Assembly (NCBI RefSeq): GCF_013204825.1
Contig: NZ_JABMKV010000002.1
Coordinates: 124,001 to 188,000, forward strand
Direction of reading: 5' to 3'
DNA from: Pedobacter boryungensis
GTDB taxonomy: Bacteria > Bacteroidota > Bacteroidia > Sphingobacteriales > Sphingobacteriaceae
DNA: 64,000 bases
Shown: piece after piece, positions 36,201 to 42,580 of the stretch
Layout: each line of letters starts with the position of its first letter
Position numbering within the stretch: the stretch's first letter is position 1
Made by a program: the position numbers and the translations under genes
Notes under the pieces: model-generated
Seen by the model: only the letters and a program-made list of their open reading frames with translations
Databases searched by the model: none
What the model was told of the DNA's origin: nothing

Positions 36201-36594
36201 GATTAGAGAGGCGTTGCAAAAAATAAACAAAGAAGACAATAAAGATGGGAAGGGTTCTCTTGGTAATTTAAACCAAATGACCCAAGAAATGAAACAGACG
36301 GAATTGGATCTAGTGAACAAGAAAATTTCAGAAGAGACTATGAACCGCCAAAAGAATTTGATGATTAAATTATTAGATGCTGATAAAGCACAACGTGAAC
36401 AAGACCAAGATTCTAAAAGAGAGAGTAACGCTGCAAAAGAATTTCCTCCTTCTTATCAGCAAATGCTAGATAAATTTAAGAAACAACAGCAAAGCGAAAG
36501 TGAAGTTATTCAAAAGCTGCCTCCAAACTTAAATTATTACTACAAAAATAAAATAGCTGAATATTTTAAATTGCTAAATTCGCCCAATAAATAA
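33280..36594 (+). CDS. Large DUF4175 membrane/coiled-coil protein
   Basis: This 1104-residue protein has membrane segments at about 27-47, 57-78 and 162-182, then a periplasmic part of Ig-like character (about 200-490) and a very long Gln/Lys/Glu-rich coiled coil (about 500-800 and 890-1000). PSYQQMLDKFKKQQQ and NYYYKNKIAEYFKLL close it. The layout matches the DUF4175 family found in gliding Bacteroidota, often near ybeY and mnmG. Function is unknown; a long rod anchored in the inner membrane is the visible feature. Confidence 0.82.
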   Translation: MANSYDSLLAKINEFTRKFYLNKLLRGSIYAAASILGLYLCLFVLVYYTHPGTAAKTTLFFSFLFIALVAISFCIIKPALSYFKLNKTISIEQAAGLIGNHFFNVKDRLLNTLQLKALADESPQNSQLILAEIDQKISDLRPIPFASAINLNDNRKHIKYILIPLIIILFIGLIAPSILKEGTNSFIRYNEEILPKAPFNFVILNKNLSVTQGDDFTVQLQLNGNEFPQDIYIEDGANTYKLAKENIDHFNYTFKNIQKNKSLRFFGGGFNSATFTIDVKPRPSLLNMSAKLIYPAYLQRKNEELNNVGDLLIPEGTRIIWNLHTENSDELAFILQNQSYNLKIDNNNATFSTTVRKNSNYQIIPKNTFVSSSDSLSHQLTVIADQFPSISVAEAPDSVSSKALYFSGNIADDYGFSSLKFIYKIMQDGKIIGEQSKPIAIKNNQVENAFFYLWNLNTISIKPGQVLTYYFEVADNDGINGAKISKSEIKTYQVPTQQQVAEKLAAGSESLKQKMESTIKLANSIEKESKKLSQNLLDKKQLTFEDKKQIEQLLDKQKQLEEAVKDIKKQNEKNTFEKTENNAINDELKEKQKQIDELFNNVLDEKTKELLQKLQQLMEMNNKDLTRDQLSKMQLDNKSLKNELDRILELYKQLEFEQNLQNKIDRLDEMAKQQKELSQQSKDKNSSLNDIKNKQDKLAKDFKDLQQELSKLENKNEELDRPNPFQNPKKETSQIEKNQQESKEQLNKNDKQKAAEKQQQAGEQMEELAKKMKESQQESEEQEAKTNAEELRRLLENLLSTSFAQEKVMLALKRMNSNDPSYVANVQQQNTIKDNMKTIADSLFSLSKRVPQIESVVNAEVDKINFNIGKSIDFLGDRRTAEANRSQQFTMTSLNNLALMLNEALDQLQNAMKNAKSGKGKGKKSMQQLQQMQDQLNKNMQNARDKMQREGNTGTVPKGQMSEEFAKMAQQQQMIREALQKINKEDNKDGKGSLGNLNQMTQEMKQTELDLVNKKISEETMNRQKNLMIKLLDADKAQREQDQDSKRESNAAKEFPPSYQQMLDKFKKQQQSESEVIQKLPPNLNYYYKNKIAEYFKLLNSPNK

Positions 36595-36600
36595 TTTGTT

Positions 36601-36622
36601 ATTGCGAGATACGAAGCAATCT
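36601..36622. repeat. Short palindromic REP-like fragment
   Basis: ATTGCGAGATACGAAGCAAT (36601-36620) is bounded by ATTGC and GCAAT. It resembles the ATTGCGAGG-ACGAAGCAAT dispersed repeat of Bacteroidota. It lies in the 102-base gap between two genes. Confidence 0.5.
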
Positions 36623-36696
36623 TAAAAACGGAAACACCTTACCTAAAAATAGATTTTTCATTCTTCGTAATTAACGTTTTTTATACAAAAACCCTC

Positions 36697-37122
36697 ATGG
36701 CAAAAATCACTTTTTTTACAGAAAATATTCAATATACGCTAAGGCATAAAACATTAATCAGAAATTGGATTGAAGCTACAATTATAACCGAAGGATATCA
36801 ATTATCAGAATTGAACTTCATTTTATGTTCGGACGAGTATTTATTGCGTATAAACCAAGATTACCTTCAACATGACGATTATACGGATGTAATTACTTTT
36901 GATAACTCTGAGGAGCTTAAAACCATCGTAGGTGATATTTTTATCAGCCTTGATCGGATTAAAGAAAACGCAGTCAATTTTAAATCAACTACGTTGGATG
37001 AATTATGTCGCGTAATGATTCATGGAACATTGCATTTGTTGGGTTACAAAGACAAAACAAAAGCGGCAAAAACCTTAATGACGGCAAAAGAAGATTTCTA
37101 TTTAGCGAAAAGAGATTTTTAA
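36697..37122 (+). CDS. ybeY: rRNA maturation endonuclease YbeY
   Basis: The 141-residue protein has the UPF0054 order: DYTDVITFDNSE, VGDIFISLDRI and VMIHGTLHLLGYKD. In the usual HGxxHLxGYDH metal motif the first two His are present (His109 and His113), but the third is Asp119 here. Bacteroidota members often lack this His, so the site may use the Asp. YbeY trims 16S rRNA and takes part in ribosome quality control. Its stop overlaps the convergent PepSY gene by 4 nt. Confidence 0.92.
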   Translation: MAKITFFTENIQYTLRHKTLIRNWIEATIITEGYQLSELNFILCSDEYLLRINQDYLQHDDYTDVITFDNSEELKTIVGDIFISLDRIKENAVNFKSTTLDELCRVMIHGTLHLLGYKDKTKAAKTLMTAKEDFYLAKRDF

Positions 37123-37778
37123 GGGACGAAAATCACGTAGATTAAATAACAGATGATTAGTCCAACAATTCCTGTAATAAATCCTGCAACACGTCTCTTT
37201 TTAATAAAACACAATAAAATTAATCCGCTTAGCGAAACCAGAATTAAAAATACAGCGGAAATATCTATAATCCATCCCCAGCCCGACCCAGAATCTCTTC
37301 CTTTGTGTAAATCGTTCATCACAGCTACAACGCCCATTTTAATTTCCGAAAGCTCATACTTCCCTGTCTCACGATCAATAAATGCATCCGCAGAATAAGC
37401 TGGCCCTTTTAGCGAAACGCTTACTTCAGAATCATCTATCCTAAACTCGCTTACATACCCTTTTACATTATAGGTTTTACGCAAAAATTCTACAATTTCT
37501 AGTTTAGCAATTTTATTGGTATCCGGATTGTTTACCCACTTTACATTTAAAACGCCTTTATTTTTTACGTTTACTTGTTTATCTCCGCCAAACCATGTTG
37601 GGTGATTTAATGTTAAACCTGTTGCCGAAAAGAAAAGTACAATGGCAAAACTTACCATTGAAAGATAGATGTGTAGCCAACGCGATAGCTTGGCTACTTC
37701 TTTTTTCGGATTACTTGCTTTCGTAGCTACTTTCTTCTTAGAAGTAAGCGGTGCTGGATTATTTTTTATAGAAGTCAA
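37119..37778 (-). CDS. PepSY-associated membrane protein
   Basis: The 219-residue protein has a basic N-terminus, then LSRWLHIYLSMVSFAIVLFFSATGLTLNH (membrane segment about 33-58), a PepSY-like soluble region (about 60-145) and HKGRDSGSGWGWIIDISAVFLILVSLSGLILLCF (helix about 160-190), then a last helix at about 198-217. Conserved His residues (His35, His58, His156) fit heme-linked PepSY_TM proteins. The start is TTG 37778, because a stop lies in frame two codons before it and the next ATG removes the first helix. It overlaps the ApbE-DUF2271 gene by 20 nt. Confidence 0.75.
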   Translation of the reverse strand: MTSIKNNPAPLTSKKKVATKASNPKKEVAKLSRWLHIYLSMVSFAIVLFFSATGLTLNHPTWFGGDKQVNVKNKGVLNVKWVNNPDTNKIAKLEIVEFLRKTYNVKGYVSEFRIDDSEVSVSLKGPAYSADAFIDRETGKYELSEIKMGVVAVMNDLHKGRDSGSGWGWIIDISAVFLILVSLSGLILLCFIKKRRVAGFITGIVGLIICYLIYVIFVP

Positions 37779-39279
37779 AAGTTACGTTTGAGATTTCAAC
37801 ATTGCCCGCTGAAGTTGCTTTTCTAGCAGATTTTTTTAATTCCATTGGTTGACGGATAATTTCATCTGTACCATGCTCTTTTGAAGTTTCGATCATGATG
37901 GTGTATTTTCCTTGGGCAACGTAATTTCCTTTATCGTCTTTTCCGTCCCACTTAATAGTATACTTTCCTGGTGAACGAGTTGCGCCTGTTACAGAAGCAT
38001 AATTTGCTTTATCTGCTTTAAAACTATCGCCGTTAATACGATACCAATTTTTAAGATCAGGAACCCATTTGGTTTTGTTATACCATAAAGCCAAATTACG
38101 TACCGATTCTTTATTTTCGTTTTCTACCCAAATCGCAGCAAACGGACGGTGATTATTTCCTGGAATTACATTCATTTCAAAAGTTATTGCCAACTCAAAT
38201 TTCGCATCCCATGGTTTTTGTGCGTTAGTTAAAACTGGTTTTACGATTTCCTCTTTAGCTTCTTTAACTTTCGGATCAACTAATGCATTCCAGCCTTTAC
38301 TTTCTATTCTTTTTCCGTCTTTAGTAATGATTAAATATTCTGCATCTTTTACCGTAGCGGCTAATGCTTTACTTTCTTCTAACGATAATACATTAAATGC
38401 AGTAGCTAATGCGCCAGCATCGGTAGCATTTGGAGCTACGATAGTTGCACTAATTACACCATCAACAGGTTTCGCTGTGCGTGGGTCTACAATATGCGAA
38501 TACCAATGTTTCCCAATTTGTTCTCCTCTGCGATAGTTTCCACTAGTTGCAACCGCTTTATTACTCACCAATAAATGAGCTAATGGTGCATCATTTTCGG
38601 CATTCGCTAAAGGATTAGTAACATTAACCGCATCGGCAACATCTCCTTTAATAACTAAATCTCCACCAATATTTACCACAACAGCATTTATTTTTGATGA
38701 TTTTAGTGCAGCATCACAAGCTAAATTAATAATGTAGCTCTTTGCAAATGTATTCATCACCAATGGTGTATTATTCAAACGGGTAGCAGTTAAATTTGCT
38801 TCATCTAATTTGTAATGAGCCGATTTCATTGCTGCTACTGCTGCATTCATTTCTTCTTTGGATGGAATTACTTGCTTCTTCGCTGCATCCTTCCACAAAC
38901 TTACAGCAACAGCAGATGAAGCATCAAGCGCTCCATTTGTGCGAGTTTTCCATTGCTCAAATAAATTCAGCATATCGAATAACTCTTTAGAAACTTTAAC
39001 GGGCTTATTTAAATCCTGTTTCATCCATTGGCTAAACTCACTTTTTTCATCATAAGCACTAAATATTGAGGATAATCTGTTAATCTCAGCTAATGCCGCA
39101 ACCTCCGCTTTCTCTGCCTCTGCTTCTGAAACGCTAGTAAATTTAAATTCTAATGATGTTCCTAGTACATTTTCATAATTTGAAACATATAATCGCTGAT
39201 TATTTTTTTTAGGTGCTTCTGTGGTTGGTTGTGTACCAATTAGTACAAATGCCGTTAACAATGAGGCAAATAATTTCAT
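37759..39279 (-). CDS. FAD:protein FMN transferase (ApbE)-DUF2271 fusion
   Basis: A leader (1-19) is followed by an ApbE domain to about residue 335: SIFSAYDEKSEFSQWM, AKSYIINLACDAALKSSK, VNIGGDLVIKG and SHIVDPRTAKPVDG are the flavin-transfer motifs. Residues about 350-506 are DUF2271 (IPGNNHRPFAAIWVENEN, GATRSPGKYTIKWDGKDDKG). ApbE links FMN to Thr or Ser of partner proteins; none is adjacent in this window. With the PepSY membrane protein it forms a likely two-gene extracytoplasmic redox or flavin unit, a combination known in Bacteroidota and Proteobacteria. Confidence 0.88.
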   Translation of the reverse strand: MKLFASLLTAFVLIGTQPTTEAPKKNNQRLYVSNYENVLGTSLEFKFTSVSEAEAEKAEVAALAEINRLSSIFSAYDEKSEFSQWMKQDLNKPVKVSKELFDMLNLFEQWKTRTNGALDASSAVAVSLWKDAAKKQVIPSKEEMNAAVAAMKSAHYKLDEANLTATRLNNTPLVMNTFAKSYIINLACDAALKSSKINAVVVNIGGDLVIKGDVADAVNVTNPLANAENDAPLAHLLVSNKAVATSGNYRRGEQIGKHWYSHIVDPRTAKPVDGVISATIVAPNATDAGALATAFNVLSLEESKALAATVKDAEYLIITKDGKRIESKGWNALVDPKVKEAKEEIVKPVLTNAQKPWDAKFELAITFEMNVIPGNNHRPFAAIWVENENKESVRNLALWYNKTKWVPDLKNWYRINGDSFKADKANYASVTGATRSPGKYTIKWDGKDDKGNYVAQGKYTIMIETSKEHGTDEIIRQPMELKKSARKATSAGNVEISNVTFDFYKK

Positions 39280-39438
39280 ATCGTTATTAAGTTTAATTCT
39301 AAATAGTGTGCAAATGTAAAGTTTGCAATTGAATTTATCCCATTTCTGACTGATTTTTTTACCGAAAGGTTTAAAAACATTTTCCTATTGCCGGTAGAAA
39401 GAATTTTAACCTTGCGCTTTTGAGCTATATCTAGATTA

Positions 39439-40629
39439 TTAAACTTTCGCAAATGCGATTGCTTCTTTAAAAGAGTCTAAAATTAGTTTGTTGTCTCTTC
39501 TTAACAATGTTGCATTCACTTTAATTTTCACAAAACCATCTTTTTGTGGCAATCCGAAAACAATAGTATGTTCTCCTCTTAATCTTGAATTTAACTTAAC
39601 TGGATCGATTCCTTTATCTAATAAAACATTAAATTGATTTGTTCCATTTTCTATTGAGCTAACTTTTATTCCTTTAAGCTGATTAAATTGATTAAAAAGA
39701 TCTTTTGATTTTATTTTGACTTTTTCCATCGTTTCATCAATAACGTTTAAATGATGTAACGCAACTGCAGCACTAGGCCAATTACTAAATATTCCGCCAC
39801 CGTGAATTTTAATGAGGTGATGCATTTGATTTATAACTTCTTTATCTCCACATAATACAGCCCCACCCGTTGCGCCTAAATATTTATACAAACACATATA
39901 AACCGTATCAAAATAAGATGCATATTCTTTAACAGTTGAATTTGTAAATGCAGTTGCCATGTGTAATCTTGCGCCATCAAGGTGCATTTTGTAACCATTT
40001 TCCTTGCAATAAGCTGAAATCTTTTTAATTTCATCTAACGGAAATGCTTGGTTATCACATCTTCTCACAGGTGTTTCAATAGAAATTGCGCCCACCCCAG
40101 CTACAAATACCTCTCCTTCTTTATGGTAGTTTACTGATTTTTTTAGTTCCTCTACTGTAAAATGCGCTTTCCCTTCGCCCAGCGGAATTAACCGTTTATT
40201 AAATAGTGTTTGAGACGCGTCAGCCTCATCTCGATATACGTGACTGGTTTCTTGAACAAAGGCTTTTGTATTGTCTCCACACAAAACACTAATTGCCAAT
40301 TGGTTTGCTAAAGTTCCTGTTGGCATATAAACGGCAGCTTCTTTTCCTGTTATTTCTATAAATTTCTTTAATAGCTTTTCTATAGCACCGCCCTGGCCGT
40401 AACTATCTCTTTCTATCGGAGCAGCAGTATTAATTTCTTGTAACTTACTAATAAAGTCTTCTGGTCGATAAAAAATCCCATCGTTAATGAAATAAACTGC
40501 CTCACTATCCTTTGATAAGGATCGGTTATTTTCTATGGCAAATGCTTTAAATGGCACAGCAGATGCAATAAGTGGCAAAGCTGATAACGAAGAGAGCTTT
40601 AAGAAATCACGGCGTTTATAAGCTGACAT
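39439..40629 (-). CDS. Tat-exported threonine-aldolase/beta-eliminating lyase-like enzyme
   Basis: From ATG 40629 the 396-residue protein begins MSAYKRRDFLKLSS, a twin-arginine signal, ending near KAFA (about 31). The enzyme part has the fold-type I motifs: YMPTGTLANQLA, ETSHVYRDEA, HLDGARLHMA (Asp to pyridine nitrogen) and the Schiff-base Lys in CLYKYLGATGG. It resembles low-specificity L-threonine aldolase, splitting beta-hydroxy amino acids with PLP, but here in the periplasm. A frame extends up to 40809, yet the upstream part looks non-coding, so the Tat motif decides the start. Confidence 0.82.
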   Translation of the reverse strand: MSAYKRRDFLKLSSLSALPLIASAVPFKAFAIENNRSLSKDSEAVYFINDGIFYRPEDFISKLQEINTAAPIERDSYGQGGAIEKLLKKFIEITGKEAAVYMPTGTLANQLAISVLCGDNTKAFVQETSHVYRDEADASQTLFNKRLIPLGEGKAHFTVEELKKSVNYHKEGEVFVAGVGAISIETPVRRCDNQAFPLDEIKKISAYCKENGYKMHLDGARLHMATAFTNSTVKEYASYFDTVYMCLYKYLGATGGAVLCGDKEVINQMHHLIKIHGGGIFSNWPSAAVALHHLNVIDETMEKVKIKSKDLFNQFNQLKGIKVSSIENGTNQFNVLLDKGIDPVKLNSRLRGEHTIVFGLPQKDGFVKIKVNATLLRRDNKLILDSFKEAIAFAKV

Positions 40630-40894
40630 GTCAAGTGTTTTAAGGTGTTCCTGCATTAATAAAATTGGCTTTTTCTTTTTTGAAATCAAAATGGGAAGTT
40701 TTTCCGCTATATAATACTGCTGTTTGTGCTTTAAATCCGATTGTAGCGAGCACGAAGTAAAGTGGAAAGCGGGGCTTGCTTGCTGTTTTCTGCTAAACTC
40801 GATTTTCAATCTATTTTATGGTGCCTGTTGGTCGAAATATTACAGGCGTTCGTCGAGAGTTACACGATGTAGGTATAATACAGTCATTTACGCT

Positions 40895-40920
40895 GCAACC
40901 TTTTGCCCTTAACGTCGTCT
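40895..40920 (+). promoter_or_regulatory. Candidate ECF sigma-type promoter for the GIN gene
   Basis: GCAACC (40895-40900) and CGTCTT (starting at 40916) are spaced 15 nt apart, with the AAC and CGTC cores seen in many ECF sigma promoters. It lies 81 nt before ATG 41001. The rest of the 371-base gap 40630-41000 has a GC-richer patch (about 40740-40860) with no ORF or RNA I can support. No sigma or anti-sigma gene adjoins. Confidence 0.45.
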
Positions 40921-41000
40921 TATATACGAAACCAGCCTGAAAGAGGGCGGCGACAAAAAAGAAAACAATTTATAAAACAAAGATTTTAAAAAATAAAAAT

Positions 41001-41627
41001 ATGAAAACTTCTATCAAATCATTAATCGCTTTAGTAGCAACAGGATTAGTTTTAACAACAGCAACAATAAATGCAAAAGCAGAAGATAACACACAAATTA
41101 CTGTATTATCTGAAGTTAAAAAAGTAAACAAAATCAATGTATCTGGAAACGTTGAATTGATTTTGGTTCAAAGCGCAGACGAGAGTGTTAAGGTTTATGA
41201 TAACTATTTCTCTAAAAATGCATTGGTACAACAAAAAGATGGCGAATTACGCATTAGTTCTTTTAACAAAGAAACTTTAACCGTTGTAGTTTATTTAAAT
41301 AGCTTAACTTCTATCTCTGCATCTAACAATGCTACTGTAAAAACTTTCGGAAAGTTTAGCACATTAAGTTTAGATGTAAACTTAAAAGATGAAGCAAAAG
41401 CGACTTTAAATACTAATACAGTGAGTTTATCAACAACAGTAACAGATCAGGCAAACTTAACTTTATCGGGATCTACTACAGATTACAATGCAGTTATGGG
41501 AAGTGTTGCAAAAGTAAACATGGGTCAATTTGTTGCAGAAACTACAAATATTCAATCTAAAAGTACTTCGATTGCTAAAATAGCGAAAGCGGAATTACCT
41601 ACAGCAGACGATTTAGTTACCCTATAA
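41001..41627 (+). CDS. Secreted GIN-domain (DUF2807-type) protein
   Basis: The 208-residue protein has a signal peptide (1-27, NAKAE) and a beta-helical GIN domain: VKKVNKINVSGNVELILVQ is the typical first repeat, followed by VNLKDEAKATLNT and VTDQANLTLSG strand repeats. GIN-domain proteins are called putative auto-transporter adhesin head proteins in Bacteroidota; no binding partner is known. Upstream there is an ECF-like promoter and downstream a strong terminator. The C-terminus shows no type IX sorting signal. Confidence 0.8.
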   Translation: MKTSIKSLIALVATGLVLTTATINAKAEDNTQITVLSEVKKVNKINVSGNVELILVQSADESVKVYDNYFSKNALVQQKDGELRISSFNKETLTVVVYLNSLTSISASNNATVKTFGKFSTLSLDVNLKDEAKATLNTNTVSLSTTVTDQANLTLSGSTTDYNAVMGSVAKVNMGQFVAETTNIQSKSTSIAKIAKAELPTADDLVTL

Positions 41628-41649
41628 AATTCATAATCCATCATAAATT

Positions 41650-41669
41650 TAGTTTAGTTTTTAGTTTAG
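41650..41669 (+). repeat. TTTAG-rich 20-nt motif before terminator, copy 2
   Basis: TAGTTTAGTTTTTAGTTTAG ends 4 nt before the terminator stem of the GIN gene. It matches the minus-strand element at 13625-13644 in all but two positions. Confidence 0.6.
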
Positions 41670-41673
41670 TTAG

Positions 41674-41702
41674 AAAAATGCGGATGGATGTCCGCATTTT
41701 TT
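41674..41702 (+). terminator. GIN gene terminator
   Basis: AAAAATGCGGA / TCCGCATTTTT with a 6-nt loop ends in a T-run at 41697-41702. Confidence 0.9.
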
Positions 41703-41798
41703 ATGCGTCTTAGTTTGGCATAAATAAGTCACTTTATAGATTTGAATTGGCAAAATTTGTAGTGTTTGATTATTTTGCAATAAACGAACGCTAAGCTT

Positions 41799-42461
41799 AT
41801 GAAAATTGCCTTCTCTTTACAACAAAAATCTAAAATTGCTTTATTACTTTTCTGCATTATGGCCTGTACTATTTTAATCAGGTTTTTAGAAGATAAAAGT
41901 ATCAAAAGCATGAATAACGCTTTCGTTTCCATGTATAACGACAGATTGGTACCAGCTACAGATTTGTTCAATATTTCTGAGTTACTTTTCGAGAAGATGG
42001 ATGCGATAGAAAAGCACAATCTTTCGGTCATTTCTGAAACTCACCAAACAACAAAATTACTTGTCGCTCAAGATTTTAAAATAGATTCTGTTTTAAAAAA
42101 ATACGAACAAACATTTTTAGTGACTAATGAAAAAAATCATTTACAGCTCCTAAAAGAAAAATTAAAAACTCATCAGCAGCTAGAAAAACAATTAATTTCT
42201 ACATCAAAAGGCAACAAAATTACCATTGAACAACTAAATAATTCCTACAAAGGAATTCTTAAAAACCTTTCTCTTTTAACCAAAACGCAAATATTTGTTG
42301 GTAAAGAATTAATTAAAGAATCTCAAAGCTTATTTGCTGGAAGCAAGATCTATTCGGCTATTCAATTTGCACTGGCTATTGTAATTGGTGTTTTGATTGT
42401 ATCTATCATTTTTGCTTCGAACGTAATGAAGATAAAGCAGGAGAAATTCAATTTGAATTAG
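41799..42461 (+). CDS. Four-helix-bundle (4HB_MCP-like) membrane protein without signalling domain
   Basis: The 220-residue protein starts with a membrane helix (about 13-32), followed by a long helical periplasmic region (DKSIKSMNNAFVSMYNDRLVPATDLFNIS..., about 35-180) in the style of the TarH/4HB_MCP sensor domain. A second membrane helix (about 186-207) is followed by only about 13 cytoplasmic residues. The HAMP and methyl-accepting or kinase regions expected after it are missing and no such gene follows. It may act through another protein. The ligand is unknown. Confidence 0.72.
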   Translation: MKIAFSLQQKSKIALLLFCIMACTILIRFLEDKSIKSMNNAFVSMYNDRLVPATDLFNISELLFEKMDAIEKHNLSVISETHQTTKLLVAQDFKIDSVLKKYEQTFLVTNEKNHLQLLKEKLKTHQQLEKQLISTSKGNKITIEQLNNSYKGILKNLSLLTKTQIFVGKELIKESQSLFAGSKIYSAIQFALAIVIGVLIVSIIFASNVMKIKQEKFNLN

Positions 42462-42580
42462 TTGAATTAAGCAATTTTTAAGTAAATCTTTCGGTTCTAA
42501 TCTTTTCCTGAATCTCATACCAAAATTTTAATCCTTACTTTTGCGGTAATTTCTTATTAGATAAATCGTTAAAAAATACT

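Noticed and set aside
34800..36300. CRISPR-like or tandem DNA repeats
   Set aside because: The repetitive look comes from Gln/Lys/Glu codons of the coiled coil in the DUF4175 gene; units are not identical or evenly spaced.
40630..40809. Longer N-terminus of the threonine-aldolase gene up to 40809
   Set aside because: The added residues precede a clean Tat signal and have no family similarity; ATG 40629 starts directly before KRRDFLK.
40818..40940. 40-codon frame starting MVPVGRNITGVRR
   Set aside because: It runs across the probable ECF promoter and into the leader of the GIN gene and has no visible family.
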